Assembly (NCBI RefSeq): GCF_021556435.1
Contig: NZ_JAKGCU010000004.1
Location: 186,001-250,000 of the forward strand
Source of the DNA: Gordonia tangerina
GTDB lineage: Bacteria > Actinomycetota > Actinomycetes > Mycobacteriales > Mycobacteriaceae
DNA: 64,000 nt
Direction: 5' to 3'
Of the stretch, positions 50,714 through 58,710 are shown one piece after another. The notes beneath the pieces were generated by a model. It did no database searches. It was given only the letters and a program-made list of their open reading frames with translations, and had not been told where the DNA came from. Each line of letters opens with the position of its first letter. Position 1 is the stretch's first letter. Both the position numbers and the translations under genes were made by a program.

Positions 50714-50747
50714 AGCGGGGGTTCGCCGTGATCGGCGAACCCCCGCT
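50714..50747 (-). terminator. Hairpin terminator after the amt gene
   Basis: A perfect 14-bp stem, AGCGGGGGTTCGCC (50714-50727) with GGCGAACCCCCGCT (50734-50747), and a six-base loop lie 16 bp past the stop of the ammonium transporter. It separates the N-demethylase/amt operon from the SMR genes on the same strand. Confidence 0.8.
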
Positions 50748-50763
50748 GGATGGACTGACCGGT

Positions 50764-52107
50764 TCAGCTCGACGTCGGCACCCGCTCCACCGGTCCGTTG
50801 AGACCGTTCCGCAGCGGCACACCGGCTCCCAACCCCGGCGCATGCCCCACTCCCGCCGCCGGTATCTCGTACGCGGTCTCGGCGTGGATGGTCGAATCCA
50901 GGCCGGTCACCTCGGTCTCCTCGTCGACGCGCAGCGTCATGACCTTGTCCAGTCCCTTGGCGATCAGCCAGGTCATCACGAACGAATAGGTGCAGGTGAT
51001 GACGATTCCAGCCAGCTCTTTCCACAGGATGCTGATGTCGCCGCCGAACAGGATGCCGGTCACGCCGGCCGGCGCCGACTCCGATGCGAACAGCACGATG
51101 CACAGGGTGCCGACGATGCCGCCGACACCGTGCACGGCGAACGCGTCGAGGGTGTCATCGACCTTCATGCGGCTCTTGAAACTGAGCAGGAAGGCCACCA
51201 CACCGGCGGCGAGCAAGCCCACCGCGAGCGCGCCGAGCGGGGTCATCGTGTTGGCGGCGGGGGTGATTCCGACCAGGCCGGCCACCGCACCGGTGATGGC
51301 GCCCAGTGACGTCACGTGGCCTTCACGCCACTTCTCGATGACTGCGAAGCCGAGAATGCCCGCGCTGCCGGCCAGCAGGGTGTTGAGGATGACCACCTGG
51401 GTGAGGAAACTGGCGCCGAGTGCGCAGCTGCCGTTGAACCCGAACCAGCCGAACCAGAGGATGCCACCGCCGAGCAGCGCCATCGGCACATTATGGGGTC
51501 GCTCCATGCGCTTGCGCCGCGCGCCGAGTACCAGCGCGAGCGCCAAGGCCGCGACACCGGAGTTCATGTGCACCGCGGTACCACCGGCGTAGTCGTGCAC
51601 ACCGATGTCGTTCAGCAGGAAACCGCCACTGATGCCGTCGCCATCGGCAGCGAACACCCAGTGCGCCACCGGGAAGTACACCAGCGTCAGCCAGATCGGG
51701 GCGAACACCATCCACGCCGAGAACTTCATCCGGCCCGCTGCACCGCTGGCGACAATCGCGACAGTGATCGCGGCGAACAGGATGAACCACGCGGCGAAGT
51801 ACAGCACCTGGGTGCTGCCGGAGCCGTCGTCGGCCATGTTCGCACCGAGACCGATGTAGTCCAGCGGGTTACCGATCAGTCCCCAATCGTTGACCGACGG
51901 TCCCGACACCAACCCGTATCCGTAGAGAACATAAAGCACGCTGGTGATGGCCAGAGTGACCATCACCATGGTCATCATGTTCAAGACATTGCGCGCTCCC
52001 ATCATGCCGCCGTAGTAGAGGGCGAGCCCGGGGAACATCAGGAGGACAAAGACGAAGGCCGCGAGCATCCACGCCAGATCGGCGTTCGCGGCGAGTATGG
52101 GTTCCAC
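50764..52107 (-). CDS. amt: Ammonium transporter (Amt/MEP/Rh)
   Basis: This 447-residue transporter with about 11 membrane helices takes up ammonium. Pore residues are visible: the twin-histidine positions in GTAVHMNSGVAALALALVLG (about 176-195) and DAFAVHGVGGIVGTLC (about 327-342), and the GFNGSCALGASFLTQV signature (about 232-247). A short extracellular N-terminus precedes helix 1. The cytoplasmic tail ends in a flexible Gly/Pro stretch. Unlike typical amtB, no glnK follows. It is the last gene of the N-demethylase operon (60 bp after the second alpha subunit), which ties the operon to nitrogen supply; Amt proteins can also carry methylammonium. Confidence 0.93.
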   Translation of the reverse strand: MEPILAANADLAWMLAAFVFVLLMFPGLALYYGGMMGARNVLNMMTMVMVTLAITSVLYVLYGYGLVSGPSVNDWGLIGNPLDYIGLGANMADDGSGSTQVLYFAAWFILFAAITVAIVASGAAGRMKFSAWMVFAPIWLTLVYFPVAHWVFAADGDGISGGFLLNDIGVHDYAGGTAVHMNSGVAALALALVLGARRKRMERPHNVPMALLGGGILWFGWFGFNGSCALGASFLTQVVILNTLLAGSAGILGFAVIEKWREGHVTSLGAITGAVAGLVGITPAANTMTPLGALAVGLLAAGVVAFLLSFKSRMKVDDTLDAFAVHGVGGIVGTLCIVLFASESAPAGVTGILFGGDISILWKELAGIVITCTYSFVMTWLIAKGLDKVMTLRVDEETEVTGLDSTIHAETAYEIPAAGVGHAPGLGAGVPLRNGLNGPVERVPTSS

Positions 52108-52167
52108 AGCAGAATCCTTGGGTCTTTTAGGTGGACAGATGATGCGAAGATTTGATCGACGGTGGAT

Positions 52168-53187
52168 CTACTCTTCGCGTAGGTAGGCGACGACGTCGTC
52201 GCGGTACTCCAGAAATCCCTTGTAGGAGGCGATCGGCTCGCTGAGCGTCTCGATGACGGTGGCCAGTTGGGCCGCCCAGGCGGGAATCCGCTTGATCTCT
52301 GCCAGCGAGGCCATGAAGGTGCGGATGTTGAAGGTCACCGCACCGGTCATCGGGAGCCGAATGAAGTGCTCGAGTTCGATACGTAGACGCGCACGTCCGA
52401 AATCTCTGTCGCGCAGCATCTGTGGGATGTCGTCCGCCCACTCCGGCAATTCCTCGAGACTGACGTCGAGCTTGGGAGAATCCGATGCGGACAGCGTCCA
52501 GTTCAGTCGACGGTAGACCTGGTCGGCAGGCAGTCGGCGCAGGAACTGTTCGGCGCGGGAGACGATACCCTGGCGGGTCAATCCCGGTACCGGGGCGTGG
52601 ATCTCGTACATGTCCATACCGACGTCGAAGGACACCGACCACGCGGCGGCGAAGGTCACCGCACCGGCATCGAAGTAGAGGTGTCCGTCGCGTTCGATCA
52701 CCAAGAGCAGGTCGTCGGGCACCTCGCGGGCCAGGAACTCCAACGGACCGCCCGGCAGGGATGCGTCGTCGCCGAGCACGAAGTACTGGTCGGTTCCCAG
52801 AAGCTCATTGCGCCAATGGAATCGATGCTCCGGGTGTTCGGTCAGGTGCATCACCGACGGATAGCTCAGGGACAGATCACGCAGGTAGTAGAGCAACAGA
52901 TCCCAGCAGGCCGGTTCCATTCCCGGACGCACCTTGACGCGGTGGGGGTCGCTGTCGAGGATGCGTCGGCGGTCGGCCATGATAGCCGGGTATTCGGTAC
53001 CGCCGAGGTCGACTATGTGTCGACCCCACTCACCACCGCGGGTGACGCGCGGTACGCGGGCGGGTTCCACGTTGACGCTGTACCGGAACTGCTCGAGGTC
53101 GTCGGGGAACGGCCACGGCAGGTTCGCGAGGTGATCCGTGCCTTCGGAAATCGGCAAGTCTGCGGCGGATCGTGATTCGATGGTCAC
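52168..53187 (-). CDS. Heme-dependent oxidative N-demethylase alpha subunit, copy 2 (DUF3445)
   Basis: The 339-residue protein is of the DUF3445 / HODM alpha family, a PAS-fold heme protein that demethylates dimethylamine-type substrates with O2. Family blocks: RYSVNVEP (about 33-40), LGDDASLPGGPLEFLAREVPDDLLLV (about 136-161), FAAAWSVSFDVGMDMYEIHAPVPG (about 178-201), RRLNWTLSAS (about 224-233) and VTFNIRTFMASL (about 286-297). It lacks the DmmA-like extension of copy 1. GTG 53187 overlaps the reductase stop by four bases. It is divergent enough from copy 1 to have its own substrate or to be a second enzyme set. Confidence 0.85.
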   Translation of the reverse strand: MTIESRSAADLPISEGTDHLANLPWPFPDDLEQFRYSVNVEPARVPRVTRGGEWGRHIVDLGGTEYPAIMADRRRILDSDPHRVKVRPGMEPACWDLLLYYLRDLSLSYPSVMHLTEHPEHRFHWRNELLGTDQYFVLGDDASLPGGPLEFLAREVPDDLLLVIERDGHLYFDAGAVTFAAAWSVSFDVGMDMYEIHAPVPGLTRQGIVSRAEQFLRRLPADQVYRRLNWTLSASDSPKLDVSLEELPEWADDIPQMLRDRDFGRARLRIELEHFIRLPMTGAVTFNIRTFMASLAEIKRIPAWAAQLATVIETLSEPIASYKGFLEYRDDVVAYLREE

Positions 53188-54188
53188 AGATTCACCTCGA
53201 TGTTCTGGCCGCGGGAGACGCAGCACAGCATGCTGTCGGCAGCGGCACGTTCGTCGTCGGTCAGTACGAAGTCACGATGCTCGATGACGCCGGACCGGAC
53301 CCCGATCCGGCATTCCCCGCACACGCCTTGCCGGCAGAGGTTCGGCACCGGCACGCCGTGATCGAGCAGGCCCTGTAGCAGCGACATGCCGGCGGGGATG
53401 TCGATCCGGGCGCCGGTCGAGCGCACTGTCGCGGTGAACGGATCACCGGGATCCTGTTCGGGCGCGGCGAAGCGTTCGAGGTGGACTCGGGAGGTGGGCC
53501 ACCCCGCGGCACTGGCGAGTTCGAGGTAGGTCTCCAACATCGGCGCCGGACCGCAGGCGTAGGCGTGGGTGCCGAGCGGTTGTTGGGCCAACCGCTCGGC
53601 AAGCAGCCAACGGGTGTCGTCGGCGCCGGAGACCTCGTACAGACCGATGTCGGGATGGGTGGCCAGGTCTCGCAGCTCATCGAGGTGGGCGCCACCGGCG
53701 CGCCGATAGGAGTAGATCACCTCGGCCGAGGTTCCACGTCGCAGCGCCGAGCGCAGATGCGACAGGACCGGGGTGATGCCGATCCCTCCGGCGACGAGCA
53801 GTGCGTGACGCTGATTCCAGACGGGTGCGAACATCGACCGCGGCCCTTCGACGTCGAGCACCGTTCCTTCGGACACGTTGCGGTGCATCCAGTCCGAGCC
53901 ACCACGATCCGAGTCATCGCTACCGTTCCGGCGCAACACCGAGATGCCGTAACTTGTGGGCAGGAAGCCGTCATCGACCAGGGAATAGGCGTTGCGGTGG
54001 GCGCCGGCCGTGACGATGAGGTGACTGCCCGGCACGAACGGTGTCAGCGGTGCCCCGTCGGCCGGGACCAACCGAAAGTGGCTGATGGCGTCGGTGAGTC
54101 GGGTGATCGCCACCACGCGCATGGGTCGGATCGAGGTGGTGTTGCCAGGGTGCAGGTGACCGGCCGGCGCCTCGGCGGCGATCGTCAT
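53184..54188 (-). CDS. PDR/VanB-type FMN/[2Fe-2S] reductase, copy 2
   Basis: The 334-residue reductase has an FMN/NAD domain of the ferredoxin-NADP reductase fold and a C-terminal plant-type ferredoxin domain. NAYSLVDDG (about 69-77), LLVAGGIGITPVLSHLRSA (about 131-149) and ACGPAPMLETYL (about 222) mark flavin and NAD(P) binding. The iron-sulfur ligands are CRQGVCGEC (about 287-295) and the late Cys in MLCCVSRG. It passes electrons from NAD(P)H to the heme subunit. ATG 54188 overlaps the stop of the fusion gene by four bases (ATGA). Confidence 0.88.
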   Translation of the reverse strand: MTIAAEAPAGHLHPGNTTSIRPMRVVAITRLTDAISHFRLVPADGAPLTPFVPGSHLIVTAGAHRNAYSLVDDGFLPTSYGISVLRRNGSDDSDRGGSDWMHRNVSEGTVLDVEGPRSMFAPVWNQRHALLVAGGIGITPVLSHLRSALRRGTSAEVIYSYRRAGGAHLDELRDLATHPDIGLYEVSGADDTRWLLAERLAQQPLGTHAYACGPAPMLETYLELASAAGWPTSRVHLERFAAPEQDPGDPFTATVRSTGARIDIPAGMSLLQGLLDHGVPVPNLCRQGVCGECRIGVRSGVIEHRDFVLTDDERAAADSMLCCVSRGQNIEVNL

Positions 54189-55726
54189 GAGACGGCTCCG
54201 GGCTCGGCCGAGGAGGCGAGGAATCCGCCGCGGACGGCGGAGTGGTGTTGGTGGACCTCCAACGTCCGAGCACATCCGGGACAGGCAGCGGCCTCGCCGG
54301 GCGCGCCGACGACGCGGAAGGTGTCCCGGCATTGCGCGCAGTAGACGGGCAGGTCGCGGGTGTGCACGACGAACGCGGACAGTTCCGCTGCCACGGCGCC
54401 GGATTCGCGGGCCACCGCAAGCGCGGTCAGCACGTCGTACTGCCCGCCGACCAGGTGGATGCGGACACCGGTGGTCGCCCGCTCGAGCGCCGACTGCAGG
54501 GCGGCACGGTCCTCGTTCTCGCTCAATGCGTCGAGGACGACTAGTCGGGTGGGGCCGATCGGTTCGGCCGCGGTGACCCAGCCGCCTGCCACCTCGCCGG
54601 TCTTCGGGTCATCGCCAACGGCGACGATGAGGAATGACGCCGCACCCGGATCGACGGGATCGGGCACTGCGGGCCACTGGGGCAGCCCTTCGCCGGGACG
54701 CTCGTCGATCTCCGGCGCTGCCGGAGCAACCTGCGCGGCGCGCAACCATTCCGCAGCACGACTGCGGTACTTGATGATGCCCTTGTAGTCGGCCATGTCG
54801 TCGGGGAGCTCGGCGACGACCTCGGCGGTCCGCCGCCGCCAAGGTTCCACGGCGGCAAGGGTTTCCAGCGGCAGCATGTAGGTGCGGATGAGGAACATCA
54901 CGGCGCCGGAGTCGGGCAGCCGGATCAGGTGCTGCACCTCGACCCGCAGGTGGACGAGTCGACCGAAGGTCTCGTCGTCGACGTGCTGGATCATCTCCCG
55001 GTCCGGTCCCCACTCCGGGTAACGCTCGGTGGAGACATCCAGGCGGCGTCCGATCGTCAGGGTCCAATTGGTGCGGCGATACGGCCGATGCGGCTGGAGA
55101 CGTTTGATGAACTCGTGGGCACGGGTGATCACCCCTTCCTCACGCACCCGTGGCACCGGTCCGTGGATCTCCAGAAAGGCCATACCCACGTCGAATCCGA
55201 AGCTCCAGTCCGCGGCGAAGGTGACCACCCCGGCGTCGGCGAAGAGTTGGCCGTCGCGCTGGTCGAGGAGGACGACGTCTTCTTGGATCTGTCCGCAGAT
55301 GTAGCTCAGCGGATCGCTGGGGAGTGTGGTGTCGTCGCCATAGGAGAAGGTGTCGGCGACCCCGAGCTTGTGGTTCTCCCACTGCCAGTGGTCGCCTGCG
55401 GTGCGCAGCACGAACTCGTCCGGATACGCGGTCGCCAACTCACGCATGATGGTCACCATCGCGTCCCAGGCGGCCGGACGCATGTGGGGAAGCAGGGCCG
55501 AACGCGAGGGATCGACCGCGAGAATTGCTGCGCGTTCGTCGATCTCGGCCTGGTACTCGGAGTCGACGTCAATGACGACATCGCCCCACTGGCCGGCGGC
55601 AGTCGTCACGGTGTGGTCGGCGGGCTCGACGTTGGTGCTGTAGCGGTAGTGGTCGTCGACGAACGGGAACGGGAAACCGGTCACCAGAGCGGAATCGGTG
55701 GGCGACTCGGTCGGCGCGGTGGTCAC
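54185..55726 (-). CDS. N-demethylase alpha subunit fused to a DmmA-like zinc-ribbon domain
   Basis: The 513-residue protein has two parts. Residues 1-340 are the DUF3445/HODM alpha heme-PAS domain (RYSTNVEP, YGDDTTLPSDPLSYI, FAADWSFGFDVGMAFLEIHGPVP, RRTNWTLTIG, VMFLIRTYMLPL). Residues about 362-513 match the stand-alone protein encoded at 56709-57257: a Rossmann-like SFLIVAVGDD start and a C-terminal zinc ribbon with cysteines 463/466 and 482/485, the same CxxC-N15-CxxC spacing. A Pro/Ala/Glu linker joins them (about 340-361). GTG 55726 overlaps the reductase stop by four bases. To my knowledge the two are separate chains in described systems, so the fusion is notable. Confidence 0.85.
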   Translation of the reverse strand: MTTAPTESPTDSALVTGFPFPFVDDHYRYSTNVEPADHTVTTAAGQWGDVVIDVDSEYQAEIDERAAILAVDPSRSALLPHMRPAAWDAMVTIMRELATAYPDEFVLRTAGDHWQWENHKLGVADTFSYGDDTTLPSDPLSYICGQIQEDVVLLDQRDGQLFADAGVVTFAADWSFGFDVGMAFLEIHGPVPRVREEGVITRAHEFIKRLQPHRPYRRTNWTLTIGRRLDVSTERYPEWGPDREMIQHVDDETFGRLVHLRVEVQHLIRLPDSGAVMFLIRTYMLPLETLAAVEPWRRRTAEVVAELPDDMADYKGIIKYRSRAAEWLRAAQVAPAAPEIDERPGEGLPQWPAVPDPVDPGAASFLIVAVGDDPKTGEVAGGWVTAAEPIGPTRLVVLDALSENEDRAALQSALERATTGVRIHLVGGQYDVLTALAVARESGAVAAELSAFVVHTRDLPVYCAQCRDTFRVVGAPGEAAACPGCARTLEVHQHHSAVRGGFLASSAEPGAVS

Positions 55727-56712
55727 AGTGGTACCTCCAGAATGGTGCCTTCGGCGGCGCGGGAGACGCACGGCATGAACGCGTCCCCGGCGCTCTTCTC
55801 CGCATCGGTCAGGTACAGATCTCGGTGTAGTGCGGCTCCCCCCGACAGCGGCAGGCGGCATTCGCCGCACACCCCCTGCCGGCAGCGATTGGGGATGTCA
55901 CGACCGGTGGCCTCGAGTGCTTCGAGAACCGAGGTGCCCGAGGGAATGTCGACTGTGGTGTCGGACTCGGTGAGGTGCACGGTGAACGGGTCGCCTGCGT
56001 CGAGCGCATCGGTGCCGAAGCGTTCGAAATGGATGCGTGATGCCGGCCAGCCGAGTCGGGCCGCGGCGTCGACGACGTGGTCGATCATCCCCGCCGGTCC
56101 GCACACGTACAGGTGTGTCCCGATCGGCTGATCGATCAGGGTCTCGGCAAGTCGTTCGACGAAGGCCGGCTGATCGGTGAACAGCTCCGCGCGCGAACCG
56201 GCCAGTGCGACGATGTCGTCGACGTGCGCGGCCCGGCCTTCGCGAAACGAGTACAGCACCTGGACATCACGTCCCCATCGTCGCGCCGCACGCAGATGCG
56301 ACAGGATCGGGGTGATCCCGATACCACCGGCGATGAGCAGATGTTTGGCGGCGCGCGCCTCGGGTGCGAAGGCACTGCGCGGGATCTCGACATCGACCAC
56401 GTCGCCCACCGACACCGCATCGTGCATCCAACGTGATCCGCCCAGACCGTCGTGCAGACGCAGCACCGAGATCGAGTAACGCCTCGGCGCCACTCCGTCG
56501 CCGGTGAGGCTGTAGGCGTTGGTGCGTTCACCCGCAGTGATCACGAGATGGCTGCCCGCGACGAAGCCGGGAAGCTCGGCCCCGTCGGGGGCGGCGAGGG
56601 TGAAGCTCCGAATACCCGGTGCCGCATCCTCGATGGCGCTGACCACGAGGCGCAACGTCGACGATTCGGCACGCGCCGTACCCGTCGACGTTCCGGAGAT
56701 GGCGATGGTCAC
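55723..56712 (-). CDS. PDR/VanB-type FMN/[2Fe-2S] reductase, copy 1 (DmmB-like)
   Basis: The 329-residue paralogue of the reductase at 53184 has the same order of domains. NAYSLTGDGVAPRRYSISVLR (about 68-88), LLIAGGIGITPILSHLRAARR (about 128-148), YVCGPAGMIDHVV, then the ferredoxin domain with CRQGVCGECRLPLSGG and a final cysteine in FMPCVSRA. It should reduce the fused alpha subunit directly downstream. GTG 56712 overlaps the stop of the DmmA-like gene by four bases; upstream frame to 56877 is antiphase to that gene. Confidence 0.88.
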   Translation of the reverse strand: MTIAISGTSTGTARAESSTLRLVVSAIEDAAPGIRSFTLAAPDGAELPGFVAGSHLVITAGERTNAYSLTGDGVAPRRYSISVLRLHDGLGGSRWMHDAVSVGDVVDVEIPRSAFAPEARAAKHLLIAGGIGITPILSHLRAARRWGRDVQVLYSFREGRAAHVDDIVALAGSRAELFTDQPAFVERLAETLIDQPIGTHLYVCGPAGMIDHVVDAAARLGWPASRIHFERFGTDALDAGDPFTVHLTESDTTVDIPSGTSVLEALEATGRDIPNRCRQGVCGECRLPLSGGAALHRDLYLTDAEKSAGDAFMPCVSRAAEGTILEVPL

Positions 56713-57257
56713 TGCTTCACTCCTTCTGCAACCGAAGCGGTCTCGGCGTCGACCATGAAGCCGAGGTAGTGCCCGGACCGGCGTGAGACGTGGTGGTAGA
56801 TCAGCAGGTGGCGGCCGCACCCCGCACAGTCGATGACGTCGTCGACCCCGAGGTCGGTGCGGGTCAGCGCCGTGCAATGCGAACAGAACACCTCGATCGC
56901 GTCGACGCCGACCACGGTCACGCCGATCTCGTCATCCATGAGACCGGCGGTGGTGGCAACCCCGCGCAGTGCGAGCGCCGCGCCGCGCGGGGCGAGGATG
57001 ACCACCCGCACCCCGACCCGCGCCCGGAGAAGTTCGTGACGAAGCGTGGCTGTCGCCTGGTCGACGTCCTCGAATGTCAGAGCGCAACAGAGGTTGTCGC
57101 TCCCGACGGTCGTGGCCCAGCGGTGCACCGGTTCGGTCGCGGCGGGTCCCACACCGACGATGATGTACGAACGACCCGAGAGGTCGAACGGCACATCATC
57201 GGTCGGTGCGGCGGGGCGAGCCCACGCCGGGATGCTGGAATAGGCGATCTGCGACAT
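56709..57257 (-). CDS. DmmA-like dimethylamine monooxygenase subunit with zinc ribbon
   Basis: The 182-residue protein resembles the DmmA family of dimethylamine monooxygenase. An alpha/beta N-terminal domain starts SYIIVGVGPAAT (about 30-41). A CxxC-N15-CxxC ribbon has cysteines 125, 128, 144 and 147 (VFCSHCTA, IDCAGCGRH), followed by LLIYHHVSRRSGHYLGF. No enzymatic residue is clear, so an assembly or electron-transfer role is likely. It is six bases from the cupin gene upstream and four-base coupled to the reductase downstream. Confidence 0.8.
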   Translation of the reverse strand: MSQIAYSSIPAWARPAAPTDDVPFDLSGRSYIIVGVGPAATEPVHRWATTVGSDNLCCALTFEDVDQATATLRHELLRARVGVRVVILAPRGAALALRGVATTAGLMDDEIGVTVVGVDAIEVFCSHCTALTRTDLGVDDVIDCAGCGRHLLIYHHVSRRSGHYLGFMVDAETASVAEGVKQ

Positions 57258-57263
57258 GGAGCC

Positions 57264-57653
57264 TCAGAGCAGGTCGGCGTCGCGGTGGCCGGCGTAGAAC
57301 GCCAGCGCGTAACTCGGGGTGCTGAAGTAGATCTTGGAACCCTTCGGGAAGAAAATGGCGTCCTTTGCCTTCGCGACCTGAGTCTGACCCGTCTCCTTGT
57401 TCTCCAACAGGAACTCACCCTCGAGGACGACCTTCATCTCGTCGTACTCGTACTCGTAGTAGAGCGGCTCGTCGGTATGGCGCAGTTCGAAGTATCCCGA
57501 GCACATGACGCTGCCCTGCGGGTTCTCGTAGACGTCGCCGATGAACCCCTGGGTGCCGGGATACTCCGATTCCGGCATCTTGGGCAGGTTCTGCCACGCG
57601 CCGCTGGTCACCAGGAACGGTGCCGCAGTGGTCTCGGTGCTGTCGACGCTCAT
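57264..57653 (-). CDS. Single-domain cupin protein (EutQ-like), first gene of the N-demethylase operon
   Basis: The 129-residue cupin has the jelly-roll blocks YYEYEYDEMKVVLEGEFLLEN (about 65-85) and DAIFFPKGSKIYFSTP (about 97-112), related to the EutQ/ethanolamine group. The usual metal histidines of the first cupin motif are replaced by Tyr/Glu, so a metal site is uncertain. ATG 57653 follows GAGGAGG. Being first in the operon and six bases from the DmmA-like gene, it may sense or bind the amine or an intermediate; that is inference. Confidence 0.78.
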   Translation of the reverse strand: MSVDSTETTAAPFLVTSGAWQNLPKMPESEYPGTQGFIGDVYENPQGSVMCSGYFELRHTDEPLYYEYEYDEMKVVLEGEFLLENKETGQTQVAKAKDAIFFPKGSKIYFSTPSYALAFYAGHRDADLL

Positions 57654-57961
57654 AGGTCCTCCTCGATCGATATTTCGTGACCACTGACGCACATGGCTAA
57701 CATCAGTGGACTTTGTTCGACCTCATGAAACCCAGTTCGTGTTACACGGGGATGACAGGACCGTTTAGTGATGTAAAACATGGTCCACTATCGGTAGACC
57801 GCTGTTCGGCGAGGTGTGTGGCCGCGCGTCCAGAGGGTCCGTCTGTGGTCGGTTTCACGTGGCGCGGGCCGCGCGCTTCGGGTGGGCTGGAGATGCCCGA
57901 CGAGTCCAACAGTCGGCGAAGGCCAGACGCTCGACCACCGACCACGACTGGAGTCGACGAG
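57654..57961. promoter_or_regulatory. Divergent promoter region of the N-demethylase operon and YoaK gene
   Basis: This 308-bp intergenic region separates the cupin (minus) and YoaK (plus) starts. It is AT-richer near 57700-57790. Besides the dyad at 57783-57799 it has GTGGAC at 57706-57711, the reverse complement of the left arm GTCCAC of that dyad, so a second half-site may lie nearer the cupin. In-frame starts for YoaK occur inside it (ATG 57893). No other gene is supported. Confidence 0.5.
57783..57799. promoter_or_regulatory. Operator-like dyad shared with the GlnT/GMAS operon
   Basis: GTCCAC (57783-57788), spacer TATCG, GTAGAC (57794-57799) repeats the design of 44320-44338 (GTCTAC-ACCGA-GTAGAC): 11 of 12 arm bases agree while the spacers differ. 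It lies 130 bp ahead of the cupin gene. Conservation of the arms but not the spacer between two distant operons argues for one regulator. Confidence 0.6.
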
Positions 57962-58696
57962 ATGACCACCACCCACGCGCCGCCCACGTCACAGACGCGC
58001 AAGGAAGTCCTGGGCCCCTTCTACGACAGCCGCGAGATGCTCCTGGCCGCGGTACTGGCGGGACTGGCCGGCGCGACCGGCGCCGCCGCCTGGTTGTACT
58101 CCTCCGGCTGGTATGTCACCTTCATGACGGGCAACACCGAACGGATGGTCCTCGAACACATCCAAGGCGCCCACGTCCTCGGTTTCACCGCGCTGGTCAC
58201 CGTACTCACCTTCGTGCTCGGCGTGATCGTTGCCACGCTCGCACGAATCCATCTCTGGCGCAAAGCCCGCCACGGCGCAACCGTGCTGACGGCCGCCTCG
58301 ACCGTGGCCGCGTCGATCTCCGACGCCACCCTGAACTCACCCAAGGACGAGTTCGGCATAGCGCCGGTGCTGTGCCTCGCGTTCGGGCTCGGCGCTCTCA
58401 ACACATCCATCAGCCGCAAAGGCGAGGTCGTGATGCCGCTGTCGTACGTCACCGGGACGCTGGTCAAGATCGGACAGGGCATCGGTTTGCATCTCGCCGG
58501 CCGGAAGCGATGGGGGTGGGTGGCGCACGCCAGCACCTACGCGGGCTTCCTGACCGGCGCGATCGTGGGCGGAATCTTGTTCAACGCCTTTGACGAACGC
58601 AATTCACTGCTCACGCTCGCCGCGGTCGCGGTGGTCGTGGCGGTGCTCACCTGGCGGTTGGACCATCCGAAGTTCCTCGAGAGCGACGGACACTGA
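57962..58696 (+). CDS. YoaK-family (DUF1275) membrane protein
   Basis: The protein is 244 residues from ATG 57962 with six predicted helices. The DUF1275 signatures are SGWYVTFMTGNTERMVL (about 48-64) and a second-half counterpart VMPLSYVTGTLVKIGQGIG (about 158-176), which repeat the F/Y-x-TGN/T pattern of the family. Function is unknown; it is often stress- or transport-related. ATG 57893 is in frame and would add 23 polar residues. It is divergent from the N-demethylase operon and 14 bp before the kinase gene. Confidence 0.8.
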   Translation: MTTTHAPPTSQTRKEVLGPFYDSREMLLAAVLAGLAGATGAAAWLYSSGWYVTFMTGNTERMVLEHIQGAHVLGFTALVTVLTFVLGVIVATLARIHLWRKARHGATVLTAASTVAASISDATLNSPKDEFGIAPVLCLAFGLGALNTSISRKGEVVMPLSYVTGTLVKIGQGIGLHLAGRKRWGWVAHASTYAGFLTGAIVGGILFNAFDERNSLLTLAAVAVVVAVLTWRLDHPKFLESDGH

Positions 58697-58710
58697 GGAT
58701 ACTGACCCCT

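Noticed and set aside
53481-54344. Plus-strand open frame of 287 codons
   Set aside because: Antisense to reductase 2, whose iron-sulfur and flavin motifs are clear.
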